Assembly (NCBI GenBank): GCA_034406715.1
Contig: CP137872.1
Location: 992,001-1,056,000 of the forward strand
Source: Rhodotorula mucilaginosa
Taxonomy: Eukaryota > Basidiomycota > Microbotryomycetes > Sporidiobolales > Sporidiobolaceae
DNA length: 64,000 nucleotides
Direction: 5' to 3'
The notes under the pieces are model-generated. The model ran no database searches, was not told the DNA's origin, and worked only from the letters and a program-made list of their open reading frames with translations. Position numbers and translations under genes: made by a program. Positions 40,251 to 52,198 of this stretch are shown piece after piece; positions within the stretch are counted from its first letter, which is position 1, and every line of letters begins with the position of its first letter.

Positions 40251-42788
40251 TCAGAGCTGATCCCGCGAGTCGTACTGCTCGAGACGACCGCCAAAGTTGA
40301 CATGCTCGTCGTCGCTCTTTTCGTCAAAGTCGTCATCCTCTTGCGAGACGAGCGCCGCCTCTTCGTCCCGCGCTTGCATGTCTCGCGGACCGCGCGGGTG
40401 AGGCACTCGATGTTGATGCCCGTGATCGTGATCGCTCGCGCCACGCTCGCGCGAGTTGGCGCGATTTCGCTCCCCGCCGCTCGTGCCGCCGCTATTGCCG
40501 CGGAATGGAGAAAGCGTAGTGAAGCGATGTTTGGTCGCGGAGGGGGGTGGTGATTTGGGACCGTGCGATTCAAAGTCGAACGCCGGATGAGCCGACGCTT
40601 TCGGTGACGAGGCAAAGACCTGCCCGAGCCGCCCGGCAAGGGAGGAGCCCGAGTGACCTCGAGCTGTTGGGACGAACGCGCCGTCGTCTCCCGCGTCCTC
40701 TCCTTCTGCATACGGATCATGGTACGCCTTCGAGGTAAAGATGGAGCCGCTGCGCGCGGCCGAGAAGTCGCCCTGCGGATCGGCGACGCCTGCCGAGGTG
40801 ATGTCGCCAGAAGTCGGGGGAGTCGACCCCGGTTGATGCTCGTGCGATCCGACGGGGCGGCGCAGCTCGAGATGGTGCGCGTCGCCGCCTTTCTTTTTCC
40901 ACTTCGAGGTGTCTGAAATCAACGTATGCGGTCAGTTCAAGGGGAATGTCCTCCAAAGAGATCTGCGGAAGGAGCCACTCACAGCGATGGACTTGATCTG
41001 TTTCGCTGAACTGGATGGCCGAATTCGCCCTCGCCGTGTCCGAACGCAGGTTCTCTGAGGACCGAGTCGCCAGCACAGACCCGCCCGTTGGAGTAGTAGA
41101 CATGCTACAGGAAAAAGGTGTCAGGGAGAAGGAAGAAGGAAGGGGTCGAGGGAAGCGGAAAAAGAGAACAACTCACGGCGAGGGCTCCTCCGTGTAGCGT
41201 ATCGGTTCATCCCGCAGATCATACCGCCGCACTTCTCCTCCTGCCTCTGCCGGTCCGCTCCACATCGCTCCCGGGGCGCCGGTCCTACCGCCGCCGGCAC
41301 GCTGCCGCATCCCCATCTCCTCGGGATGGAACGGGTCCTCCGAGGAAGTCATCCGACCAGCACCGGTCGACCTGCGCGAGCCGCGACTTCTCATCGAGAT
41401 GGCTCGGTGAATAGTGCCCGCGACTCCCGAAATGCCTCGGATCGCATCGATTCCCGGATCGTCGTCGGCGTGATGGGTCGTCTCGGAGCGAGCGGCGGAT
41501 AGCAAGAGACTGGTCTTGCCGTCGAGCATGCCCGACTTGACGTCTTCAGGTTCGACTTTGGACAGCTGCAGAAGCGCGACGCCGACCACGATGACCTGTG
41601 AGGCGATCGAGGATGTGAGCGACCGCTGCGCTTGCGCGCGCGCCCTGGCTGAAGGAGGGTCCCACGTACGAGGAAACCGAGCACGAGGGTGACGATCGAA
41701 GTGGTACTCGCGCCGTGAAAGCCAGAATTCAAGATGATTGACGTGATGAGTGTGCAAGAGGTGAATATGACATAATCTGCGTTTCTCGCCGACGAGAAGG
41801 TCAGTGTGTGGTCAGACGCGTAGTGAGCGCAAAGAGACTGGTGGCTCACATGCGGCAGTAACGCTTGCACTGTTGTACAGCGCGAGCGCCTTGTTGAGAT
41901 AGTTGATCTCGAGGAGCAGAGTCGTGATGACGAATGCGAGTGTGAAGTACATGAACCATTGCTTCCACTGGCTCGAGTCGCCCCGGATCGAGGTGAGGAT
42001 GGCGCCACCGAGTCCCGACGTGCAGGCGACCGAGAGTCCGCCGAGGAGCGAACAGATGGTGATGTAGACGAGCATGTTCTTCTTGCCGTATTTTGGCGCC
42101 ACGAAGAAGACCATCCCGGCGGCCGAGACGAGGCACAAACTCCCCCAGACGAGAAATCCGACGGAGAGGAACTTTTTCTGAAACGCTTGGATCGTGGTCG
42201 AGGTTTCTTCTGCTGGGCCGTTGAGCGCGATGATGACGGAGCCGAGGATCGAGAGCGTACTACCGAGCCACCCAAAGGTGGTCAGGCGCTCCTTGAGGAT
42301 GAAGTGGGCGAGAATACCGGAGGTGACGACGGCGAGACTGCCCATCGGCGTGACCTGCAGATTCAGCATCTCCGGTCAGTTGTGCGCGCCGACGGTCGCT
42401 CTGCACCGGAGAGGAAAACTGACCAAGATCGCGTCGGTGAAGCTATAAGCGATCAGATTCATGAGCTCGCCTATGATCATGACGATCATTCCTGTCCACC
42501 ACTGTTCGAGTGAAACGGTCAGTTCGAGCACACGTTTTGAAGCGAACGCAGCTAACGCACCAACCACGACTTGAGGTACTCGTGCCCTTCGCCCTTGGCC
42601 ACTCCGGATCTTCTTTCGGCCGCCTGCAATCCTTTCTTCTTGAAGATGAAACTCCCGCCGATGAGGAGACCGCTCCCGACCGCGAGGAGGACCCCGATGA
42701 CTTTGTAACTCGCCGGTTGAGTGGTCGCGCTGGCTGCTGCCGCACTGGATGATGCGCTCGCCGACGCGCTCGCCACAGTCGACGACAT
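40251..42788 (-). CDS. NIPA-type (DUF803) magnesium transporter with long cytosolic tail
   Basis: Exons 42788-42561, 42501-42424, 42354-41850, 41776-41670, 41595-41177, 41104-40983, 40912-40251 give 706 aa. The first ~320 residues hold about nine hydrophobic segments with family landmarks: KVIGVLLAVGSGLLIGGSFIFKKKG, WWTGMIVMIIGELMNLIAY, TPMGSLAVVTSGILAHFILKERL, and YVIFTSCTLITSIILNSGF. Known role: NIPA proteins move Mg2+ across plasma or endosomal membranes. The C-terminal ~380 residues are unusual for the family: Ser/Gly/Arg-rich, with an acidic stretch (SQEDDDFDEKSDDEH) near the end. The extra length is encoded by three properly spliced exons, so it is real coding sequence. It could be a regulatory tail. 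The start ATG precedes an Ala/Ser-rich luminal leader directly before membrane segment 1. Confidence 0.92.
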
Positions 42789-43471
42789 GACCCCGGCTGC
42801 CTTAGTCGGCGCGACGCTGCACTCTCTCGCTCAAGCAAGCGATGTGTCGGCGTTCCTTCGACTGACCGAGAAGTGATCGAAGCGAAGAGTTCGGCGTGAA
42901 GTTCCACCCTGCCGGGGCTTGCTAGACGGCGGGAGCTCGGCTCGACGCGCAGAATTCCCAGTGGACCTTGATCGCGGTCGTTACTCTGGCTCGGCGGTCG
43001 TGCGAGAGGTCGGCAAACGAATCGTCCGGCGACCAAAGTTGGGTGAGGTCACGGCGTAGTCGGTCCTGCGTTGGATGCCAGAGATCCAGGTTGGAGCAGC
43101 AGTGGTCGTCTGCAAGGCTCACTCAGACAGCTTCGAGTGCTCTTCACGGCGCTCGAAGGCGTTTGAAGCGAGAGGCAGCACGCTCGACCCCGATCACAAC
43201 GGACGCAAGGGCGACCGGCTCCGAGGCGGTGCAGCAAGGGAGAGGAAAGTCTTTCACGCACACGCAGTCGATGCAAGGAGGACAGTATTGAAATAGACAT
43301 TGAAGGGAATCGCAAGGTACGGGAGATATACCAGTCCGGCCCGGCATGGGTTCGGCTTGGAAAAAAAAAACGACAAGGAAGCGAAAGCTGGCGGAGGAGG
43401 CGGCAAGGTGGGTAGAGAGTAGTACAAACGGGCTGTATAGATGGACCGGAAGCGGAAAAGCTGGCGGGGGG
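42789..43471. other. Intergenic: NIPA-type gene promoter and CRZ1 3' flank
   Basis: About 680 bp with no recognised gene. A 10-nt A run is at 43361-43370. It should contain the NIPA-type promoter and the CRZ1 polyadenylation region. Confidence 0.5.
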
Positions 43472-46373
43472 TTACATGATGGCGACGCCTTGGTCGTCAA
43501 ACATGACGCCCTCGGCGCGGAGTTGCTTGACGCACGACTGGCCAACCTCGCTGCGATCTGCGGGCAAATGGGCGAACGGAGGTCAGTTTGATAACGAGGC
43601 TTTTGCAAAAGAGAAAAAAGACTCACGGTGGCGATGCAGCGCGTCGAGGCGAACAAAGTCGCGCTTGCACGGTGAGCAGTGGTATTTCCGCACCCCGAGG
43701 TGCAGCAACTCGTGGCGTTTGCAATCGTGCGCGCGCGCAAAGGACTGCGAGGCAATGGAGTCGGGGTGAGTAAGCGAAAGCGAAAGCTTGGTACGGGCGG
43801 GGTAAAGAGCATCAATCCCCGCGCACCTTGTCACAACCGTCGTACGAGCACTGGTACGGCTTCTCGCCCTTGTGCGCGCGCTGGTGTCCGCGCAAGTTGT
43901 ACCGCCGAGTGAACGTCTCTCCGCAGAGCTCACACACAAACTTGGCGACGGCGTTGGCGTTCCGGCGACGCTGAGCCGCATCGATCGTCGCGCGCGTCGT
44001 CTTGCTCTCGCGCGAATACTCGTCGTCGTCTTCGTGATTCGGACTGCCGTCGGCGTTCTGCTGGCCTCCTTTTGATCCAACCGCGATCGACGCTTTTGCT
44101 TGCGCGGTACGCTTCTTCGGCGCTGCAGCCTTCTTGCCAGTCGCCCTCGAAGAGGACGACGGTTTCGGAGCAAATTTGGCCTTCTTGTGCTTCGGCGACT
44201 CTTCGTAGTACTCGTCCTCGTCATCGTCGTCCTCCTCGTCACTCGATTCCATTTCGTCCAGATCCGCCTCAAAGTAGTTGCTCCCCGCGGGCACACCGCC
44301 GCTCGTAGCGCGAGCCGTAGTGCGCGGTGCCCGTTTCGGCTTCCCGCTGCTGTTCGCGCCCGGCATGGGCACCGGTGGCGGCGTCGGCAAGACGAGCGAT
44401 TGACTGGAAGGCGAGTGATACGAGTACGGTCCACCGGGCCCCGCGGCGTTGATGTTGTAAGGCCCGGGAGGGTTCGGCAGGAAAGACGGGTGCAGGTTCG
44501 CGTCGCTCGTGGTGACGGCGCTGCTGGTGGAGGCGGTGGCGTTGCTGAACTGCATCGTCGCGACGGCGGCAGCTTGCGCGACCTGAGCCGCATGCGCTTG
44601 AGCAGCCTGGGCAGCGGCGAGCGCGAGCGCGTTCCCTTGAGGCGAAAACTCGGGGAGCAACCTCGGCTGGACTGGCAGGTCGGACTGGACTGGAACGGCT
44701 GAAGTAGAGGCTTGAGGAGGAGGTGGTGGCGCCGACGAAGTCGGCTGCTTTTGAGAGGGAGGAGGAGGAGGAGGAGGCGGGAGAGGCGCGAAATAGGCTA
44801 TCGGCAGGGTCATGCCGTTCGGGAGGTGAATAAACTCGGGACGACTTGACGAACTCTGCGCGTCCTGCTGGCCGCCGGCGGTCGCTGGCGTGACTTGCTG
44901 AGCGATGAGCTGAAGAGCTGGTGCGAGCGGCGCTGTTGATTGGGCGCCAAACTGCTGCTGCTGCTGCTGTGCCTGTTCAAACGACGGCGGTGCGAGGTGT
45001 CCGTTCGCCGAAGTCAAGTAAGGTTGCGCCTGCTGAGGGTCAGATGGAACCTGCGACGGTTTCGCGACCGAGCCGGTCGAAGACAAGGTCGAGAACAGGT
45101 GGGACAGATCGTCCGACTTGGAGTACCGGTGTCCGGGTTCCTGGCTCCGGGCACGCCTCGCGCGGAGACCACCCGGTTGCTGTTCGCCGTCGACTTGAGG
45201 CGCGTGCGAGATCTTGAGTTCGAGGTTGCGACTGAAATCGAACGGTTGCTGACCAGCCACGGCAGGCGACTGGACCGTCTTGACGGCAAAGGATATTGGT
45301 GCCGAAGGCGGCAACAGACGAAGACCCTGAATTGCTGCCACTTGACCGGACTCCTCGCGGTGACCGCCGCCGTAAGTCGGGATCGCCGACACGGGCTGAG
45401 TCAAGTCGATCGAGAACTGCGAGTTCGGGGCATTCGAAGTCGACAGGCCGTTCAAAAAGTCTCCGAGGCTGATACCTCCAAGGCTCATCGTATCGAGGCG
45501 CATCAGGTCCGCTTCGGACCGGGACCGTTGGCGGCGGGGCAGGCCCTCATGAACGCCGAGCGAGTTCCTCGACGATGATGCCGCCGGTCCAGGTTGCTGC
45601 GTAGCTGCCAGCTGAGCGAAATCGGCAAAGACAGACGTGGTAGTCGGCGTGGCACCGGCGCGTACGGAAGAGATGGCGAGGTCGAGCGCCTCGGGTTCGG
45701 CCGTCACGACGGAATGCGTCAAAAACGGCTGCGACGTCGTTGCTGCTCCCGAAGTGGTGTTGCTCGCGGCTGGAGGTGGTCCGATCGAGCTCGGAAAGGC
45801 AGCGGTGGTCGGCGTCTTGGCGGCCCACATGTCGAGTACTCGTTCGAGTTCGAGCGTCCCGCGCCCCTTTGGCCGATTCGATTCGACCGCGTTCGGACCA
45901 GGCTGTCCGGCTTCAGTGGAGGTGGCCTGAAAGCTCATCGGGGCGAGAGATGTGACGGGCGATTCGGTCATGATTCCATGTGAAGCGGTCGAAGGCGAGA
46001 GGACGACCCGGATCGGCGGCAGGGCGGTATCGAACGTCGAGCGCGTCGCCGACTCGGCGGGGACGGCGGGGAGCATCCGGACATCACTAGTCGGCGAGCC
46101 GGTGTAACCAGAGAGGTTGTTCAGGCCGGTCGAGTTGCGCCTGCTGCTGCCGAACGCGAACGGGCGCTGCGCCTCTTGCCTCGAGACGTTGATGGGCGAA
46201 GGCGGCCTCTTGCGCGGATTCACTCCCTGGCCGTTCAGCGATTCGCCGCCACCGCTGGCAGGTAGGCCTTGCAGTCCGGTGCGGGGACTGGCGGCTTGCG
46301 ATATTTGCTGCTTGGTCGTTGACATTTCACCGCCGGAGCGCGCCGGCGTCGGTGCAGCAGGCGAAGGTTCCAT
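43472..46373 (-). CDS. CRZ1: CRZ1-type calcineurin-responsive C2H2 zinc-finger transcription factor
   Basis: Exons 46373-43827, 43744-43627, 43557-43472 (916 aa). The C-terminal DNA-binding region matches the Crz1/CrzA arrangement: finger 1 [20 protein letters not shown], finger 2 [20 protein letters not shown], and an incomplete third finger [20 protein letters not shown] followed by [12 protein letters not shown], which corresponds to the RSEAGR-C-IKPL tail of filamentous-fungal CrzA. The long N-terminal part is Ser/Pro/Ala/Gln-rich with a Gln run near residue 470 and acidic stretches, typical of an activation region. Near residue 120 PPIRVV fits a PxIxIT-like calcineurin docking site; that is inference. 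Known role: dephosphorylated by calcineurin, enters the nucleus and activates Ca2+/stress genes. The calcineurin A gene is in this window at 11753-14766. Intron positions inside the finger region are supported by the continuous fingers. Confidence 0.87.
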
Positions 46374-46951
46374 CTTGGACGGGCCAATCTCGTCCGGGCG
46401 AGCTCGCGAGCAAAATCAATCAAAGTTCGTCCGGATAAGCTTCGTAGCCTCTGTGCACGGGTCGGGCGCTCAGAGTTGAGGCGAGACGAAGAGGCGGTGC
46501 TGTGTCGGCTGATCGACATGTCGCCGTCAGCTCTCCCTCCCCTCCCATCTGGACTGTGAGTGGTACACGGTGACTCACCACTCGAGTGTGCGCTGTACTG
46601 CCCGTTGATCGATATCCGCCTCGTAGCTGGCGCGGTGCGCGGTCGTCTCAGGCGGAGGGCGGCGGTCGTCTGTTTCCCGCTCGAGCTGGTCCCGTGATTG
46701 GTGGGCTGGAGTACGCGGACACCGAGTCGGATCACAGTGTCGCCAGTCAGGTCCTGTCCCGTCTGCTGTGTGTAGCCTCTGGCCTCTCTGAAGCTGCCGG
46801 CTGTTTGGGGGGGCGGTGCAAGGAGAACGAGGCGGTGCGCGACGGGTGCCCGATTCTGATTCGCCCGACCGCGAGCACATGATTAATTTCTCCTGAAGGA
46901 CGTCCTTGATAAATAGTACTCCATACAACAGACTATGGGGATGGCTGAAGT
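46374..46951. promoter_or_regulatory. CRZ1 promoter region and D-lactate dehydrogenase 3' flank
   Basis: About 580 bp upstream of the CRZ1 start and downstream of the D-lactate dehydrogenase stop (both genes are on the minus strand). No gene, TATA box or repeat is clear. Confidence 0.45.
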
Positions 46952-48999
46952 CTACACACTCTCGTCTTCGTCGAAGAGGACCTTGCCCGGGTTCAACAGG
47001 TTCAGCGGATCGAGTGCGCGCTTGACGGTCCGCATCAGGGCCAAAGTCCCTTCGCCGAGCTCTGCTCGCAGGTACTTGCGCTTGGTCAAGCTGCGAGCAA
47101 TGTGTCAGCGCGGAACGGTAGAGGAGGGTCCGGCGAAGAAAGCCGCACCCGATGCCGTGTTCGCCCGCACATGTCCCTTCCAATTCCTGCGCGAGCTCGA
47201 CCAACTGCTTCGCGAGCTTCTCCACCGCTCTCGGCGGCTCCGTCTCCCCCGGCGCGCCCTTCCACAGGATCGCGCGGTGGACGTTGCCGTCTCCGATGTG
47301 GGCCACAATCGGCGCCACCAACCCGGACTGCTCGACGAGGACGTCGGACCGCGAGACAAACTCGGCGAGGCGCGAGATCGGGACGCAGACGTCGGTGATC
47401 TGTCGAGCATGCGTGCAGTCGGGGTCAGCGAGGAAGGGGAGGTTGCGCGGCTTGGTGCCCTTGACAGTCCACGTACCAGAGTTCGGCAACCCTCGCCGAC
47501 GAGCAATTGCTGCGACCAATACTGGCTCTGCGGGGTTACCAGCAAAAGAGGCCGTCAGGTTCGTCTCCGAAAGAAGACATCCTTGGTCACGAGCGCACCT
47601 TGCGAGCAGTCCACAGGTCATCGTTCTCCTTCTCATTTTTCGCCACCTTGAGATCCCGGCCGCCATTCTGGCGCACAAACCCTCGCACGATTTCGAGATT
47701 GGCAAAGTTGGCCTTGTCGTCCGGGTTCGAGAACCGCATCAAGACGGTCGGTTCTTCCGGGAGAGACTCGGGCAAGAGTTTGGCGAGGTTGAGACCGTGG
47801 ATCGAGGTGCCGTCGAGCAGCTCGAGCGAAGTCGGAGTCATGCCGGCCGAGAGGATCGAGACGACGGTCGAGACCGCTTGAGCCACGGTCGGGAAGGAGG
47901 TCAGGGCGACTTTGAGCGGTAGGACGGGCGCGAGCCGGACTGTCAATTCGGTGATGATCTGCCCGGCGCAGGGGCATGACCGTCAGATGCGTTACGAGAG
48001 GTCCGTCTGAGAAGACCTACACCCAGAGTGCCTTCGCTGCCGAGGAAGAGACGCGCAGTGTCGAATCCGGTTGTGCTCTTGCCTGCAGGCCGGAGAAGCA
48101 AAGTCAGGATCCCGCCGCGAAAGAGAAAAGGCACGCCGAACTTACGAGCGCGGTTGGCGCCCTTGGTACGGATCACAGAGCCGTCCATCAGTACGACCGT
48201 GAGCGACTGGATCCATTCGGCCCGGAGCGTTCCGTAGCCGACTTTATGTCCTCCGTAGGTTGCAAAGGTCAGCTGTGGCGCTCGACGACTTGGCAGATAC
48301 GGAGAGCGCACCCGCGTTGGTACCGCTACCGGCGACGCCCGCCATCCCCCCAAACTCGCTTCCCGGGGCCGGATCCACCTGCGGGAGACGGGGCCTGTTA
48401 GTGCGAGTCTGCGGTAAAGGTTCGTGTGCACTCACCGGAAAGAAGAGCTTGATCCCTCGTGCAGCCAGGTGCTCGTTCAGGCTTTTCCAGCCGACGCCCG
48501 GTTGAACCACCGCTTGGAAATCCTGCTCGTACAATCGGATGTCCTGCATCCGCGAGAGCGAAACATGCACCGTCGGCCGGCTCGACGCTGTTGCTCGCTT
48601 CTTCTGCTCGACATGTCCCTCCTCGTCGCTGCCAGCTGGTCCGTTCCAGCGCTCTTCTGGCGGAGGGTTACAGCACGTCGCTTGGAATTGTCCCTCGAGT
48701 GCGGTCCGGCCTCCCGTCGGGATGAGAACGATCCCGCGGCGCGAACAGATCCGCACAACTTGAACGACGTCCTCGGTCGACAGGGCATGCACGATCGCGG
48801 CTGGCGGGGCTGGAGGAAGGAGCGATCCAAAGCTCTGGCCGTGCTGGTTGCGCGTTTTCAGGTCTAGCGACAGCTGCGAGGCCGGGAAGGTCGCCTTGAG
48901 GTCGGCGACGGCGGCGTCCCAAGCTGGCGTCGGCGCACTCGGCGCGAGCTGAGCCGCAACCGCTGCTGTTCTGGCTCGGGCTCTGTGCACGTCGCCCAT
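46952..48999 (-). CDS. DLD1: Mitochondrial D-lactate dehydrogenase (cytochrome), FAD-linked
   Basis: Exons 48999-48436, 48378-48312, 48250-48146, 48082-48021, 47958-47599, 47527-47477, 47399-47149, 47090-46952 (532 aa). The FAD-binding (PCMH) part shows IVLIPTGGRTALEGQ, VQPGVGW, GMAGVAGSGTNAG and FLGSEGTLG; the C-terminal FAD-oxidase part shows TPTSLELLDG, ITDVCVPISRLAEFV, APIVAHIGDGNVH, CAGEHGIG and the family ending LDPLNLLNPGKVLFDE. Known role: oxidises D-lactate to pyruvate and passes electrons to cytochrome c in the inner membrane/intermembrane space. The N terminus from the ATG at 48999 is Arg/Ala-rich (GDVHRARARTAAVAAQLA), suitable for a mitochondrial signal. The same frame stays open another 114 nt upstream without an ATG, so a longer start through an unseen exon is possible. 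The seven-codon-poor exon at 47527-47477 is the least certain. Confidence 0.93.
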
Positions 49000-49252
49000 T
49001 CTTGCTCTCCAGAGACCAGCAGAGGAGCGCGCTGTCGCCCTGCGTTCGCTCAGAGCTTCCCCCACACGTCCGGCAGCCCGGGTCGCCAGCTTTTCGGCAG
49101 GGAGCTCCGGCAAAATGCGCCGTGGGACTCCGTCACGTGCGGAGAAAACTTAAAAAGTGCGTCTAAAAAGCAACTCCGCTCGAGGGCAAGTCAACTTCCG
49201 TCCGGCCGCTTCAACCGCCTCTTGCTCTCTCACTTGCATACAAAGGCTGGAT
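49000..49252. promoter_or_regulatory. Compact divergent promoter, DLD1 / MFS3
   Basis: About 250 bp between two start codons on opposite strands, so the two genes could share control elements. CACGTGCGG with a nearby TTAAAAAG occurs around 49135-49160; CACGTG is a general bHLH-type E-box. No specific factor can be named. Confidence 0.4.
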
Positions 49253-51975
49253 ATGCATCTCAAGGACGAAGAGAAGATCCGAGATCCGTCACTGGCCGAG
49301 ACGGCGTCGCCAGTGCCGTCCCCTGAGCCGACGCAGAAAGACTCGTCCGACTTCACGGCGGCGGAATGGGAACTCGACCGGGCCGCCGTTCGCCGCCTCG
49401 ACTATACTGTACTCCCACTCGCAGCGATTGCATACCTGCTCAACTTTATCGATGTATGCACTCGGTCGTCTCCGGACTGGAAGTTCAGATGCTGACTTTC
49501 CCTTCCGTTAACAGCGGTCCAACCTGTTCGTCGCTTGAACGGCTCGCGCTCCTATCGCCGGAGTAATGCTAACATCGTCGACTTGTTTGCCTACGATGCT
49601 ATACTCAGTGGCAAGTGAGTGGAAGAATCCGGTTTGCCGTCTTGGTATGTCTGCTGACGCCAAGAATCCCTCGCACTTAGCGCAAAGTACGTTTCTCTCT
49701 GAGCTCCCCTCATTTGGCGTCTGATCTTACAAGCAGACGCGCGCCTAAATGCATCGTCGCTACCAAAGCGTTGTGGTCCGCACGCATTAAAGTCGTTACG
49801 AGGCGGGAACTGATCATGCGCATCTCACTTCAGAGTCGCAGGGCTGGCGAAAGACCTTCATTTGACCTCGCTCGAGTATCTAATTTGTGTCACCTGCACC
49901 TATGTGCTCTATATTGTCTTCGAAATGCCGTAAGTCCCCCTTCTGCGACCGTGTGATCGTCCTCGCGCGATCAAAGCCCTGTCTGGGACGTTCATCTTTA
50001 CGACGGTCGGCTCATATCTTCTTCGCACCTGAACCTGCAGATCAAATCTCATGTTGAAAAAAATCGGTGCTCATATCGCCATCCCTGCCATGATCACCGC
50101 CTGGGGAACCGTTTGCTGCCTGACCGGATTGGTGCAAAACTACCACGGTCTGGTTGCCGCTCGCCTTATCCTCGGTCTGTGCGAGGCAGGCTTGTTCCCC
50201 GGCACCGTGTTATATCTTTCCATGTTCTGTAAGTCGTTGCGAGACCCTCCGAAGCAGACCAGGGAGCTGACGTACAAAGTGCTCGACCAGATCGACGCCA
50301 CGAGCTTCAAACCCGCATCTCGCTCTTCTTCTCGGCGGCATCCCTCGCAGGTGCTTTCTCGGGTCTATTGGCGGCGGCGATTGTCAAGCTCGACGGCAAG
50401 GGCGGGCAAGAAGGGTGGCGGTAAGTAATCAGCGGTAGATTTTGATTACTGTTACTCTTGACGGGGTTGCTTTGTGCGATCCGCGCTGAGAATTTACCGA
50501 ACGGAACCGCTAACTCACCGCTCCGTGCAGGTGGATCTTCTATCTCGAGGGATTGTTCACAGCACTTTACGGCATCGCCATGTTTTTCGTCTTTCCGCGG
50601 TCGCCGGCTCACTCGCGGTTCCTCACCCCGGAGCAAAAGGCGCACATCACTCGTCGACTCAAGCTCGACTCGCCCGCCGGTGTCGATGACTTTGAGGAGA
50701 AGTTCAGCTGGGCGGAATGCAAGAAGGCGGCAACGAGCCCGCATGTTATTCTGCTTTTCATCGCGCTCTTTGGCAACGGCCTTACTCTATGTAAGCTTGA
50801 CTCTCGCGCGCTGCTTTGATCCGGAATAACGTGCTCACAGCCCTTCTCCAGACGCGTTCGGGTACTTCACGCCGTGCGTTAAGCTCACTGCTCGAACGGC
50901 TGCATATCGATCAGACTGCAGCTAATAAACGACGGATTGCAGAACAATCGTCCAGACATTCGGTTATTCGCCGATCCGCACGCAGCTTCTCACAGTCCCG
51001 CCATTCGTTCTGGCGTTCCTCCTGACCATGTTCAACGCCTGGTGGTCCGATCGCTATGGGCGTCGCGGCCTCTGCGCCATCCTCATGTCTGTGCTCGTGA
51101 GTACCCTCGGGCTCTTCCATTCCTCGGACGGACTACTGATGCATTGCGCCCTGTCTAGGCTCTCGTCGGCTACATTAGTGCGTCTACAGTCAGTCTCCTG
51201 CCTCGTCAAGCCACCCTGACCATTCTTTTCTCCTCCGACAGTGTTTTTCAAATCGATGGCCATGGCGGTTCGGTACACCGCGCTCTTCCTTGCTGTCAGC
51301 GCAGTATACAGCACGGCACCGGTGCGTTACCACTCCCACGGACCTTGTCGAAGTGAACAGAGTCGAAGTGTGAACGCAAAGGCTCATGCATTGACCTTCC
51401 TTTGGCTGCTTCCTTTCCTTGTAACTCAACTCAGGCGCTTGTCACCTGGCGTAAGCCGACGCGACGTTCTGAATTGGATGACAAGCACACTAACTCTTGG
51501 CTCACAGTCCCGAACAACTCCGCCGGTCATTACCGGAAAGCGACCGCCGTCGCTCTCGGCTTCATCTCGACAAACTCGGGCGGAATCGCTGTAAGTCTCT
51601 TTCTCTCCCGTCATTCCTCGCGACTTGCAGTACTCGCTCACGTATGAGCACCTTTTCACAGTCTACATGGCTCTTCCCGGCGAACGAAGGTCCCGAGTGT
51701 AAGTTCCACCATTGTTTGCTTCGACGAACATCCGCGTCGATAGTGATGGGCTCTAACCCTCTCGCCCACCATTTGACCCGAAAGATCGCCGCGCCTCCAT
51801 CGTCCTCATCTCCATGACCGTCCTCATCATCGTCGCTTCGACTCTCAACCTCCTATACCTCCGGCGCGAGAACCGGAAAAAGGCCGAGCGGCGGGCCGCC
51901 GGTCAGAGCAGCCTTGACGCCGCCAGCTGGGCTGCCGAGGGCGACAAGCACGCGCACTTCATCTACAGTTACTAG
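49253..51975 (+). CDS. MFS transporter of the anion:cation symporter family (MFS3), with microexons
   Basis: Sixteen exons: 49253-49453, 49515-49525, 49609-49614, 49681-49686, 49834-49929, 50041-50228, 50291-50420, 50531-50790, 50852-50873, 50943-51096, 51159-51177, 51242-51321, 51435-51450, 51508-51590, 51662-51698, 51785-51975 (499 aa). The joined reading across the 11-, 6- and 6-nt exons is LNFIDRSNLGNAKVAGLAKD, the conserved transmembrane 1/loop motif of the family. Others are RLILGLCEAGLFPGTVLYLS, HELQTRISLFFSAASLAGAF, FNAWWSDRYGRRG and GHYRKATAVALGF. Twelve hydrophobic segments can be traced. It is distant from MFS1/MFS2 and nearer to the Vht1/Fen2/Tna1-like branch. Substrate unknown; plasma membrane expected. 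Correct expression requires inclusion of three consecutive microexons. Confidence 0.92.
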
Positions 51976-52198
51976 ATGGCTTTGTAGGCTTTCAAAAGGG
52001 AAAAGGAGATTGCGCGTAGTCACTATCACCATGTTGCAACAAAGAATGGGAAAATATTGGCAACAGATCATTCACAGAGGTGGGGTCTCGTAAAGCAGAG
52101 GGGGAGTCTCGCAAAAGCAGGGAGATGGATACGGTAGCAGTAGTAAAAGCACGAGGGAATGGAGGGTGAAGGGTGAGAACAAGCCCGAGCTGCTCCGT

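Noticed and set aside
49111-49113. Upstream TTG as the D-lactate dehydrogenase start
   Set aside because: Non-ATG start without support; the first in-frame ATG is at 48999.
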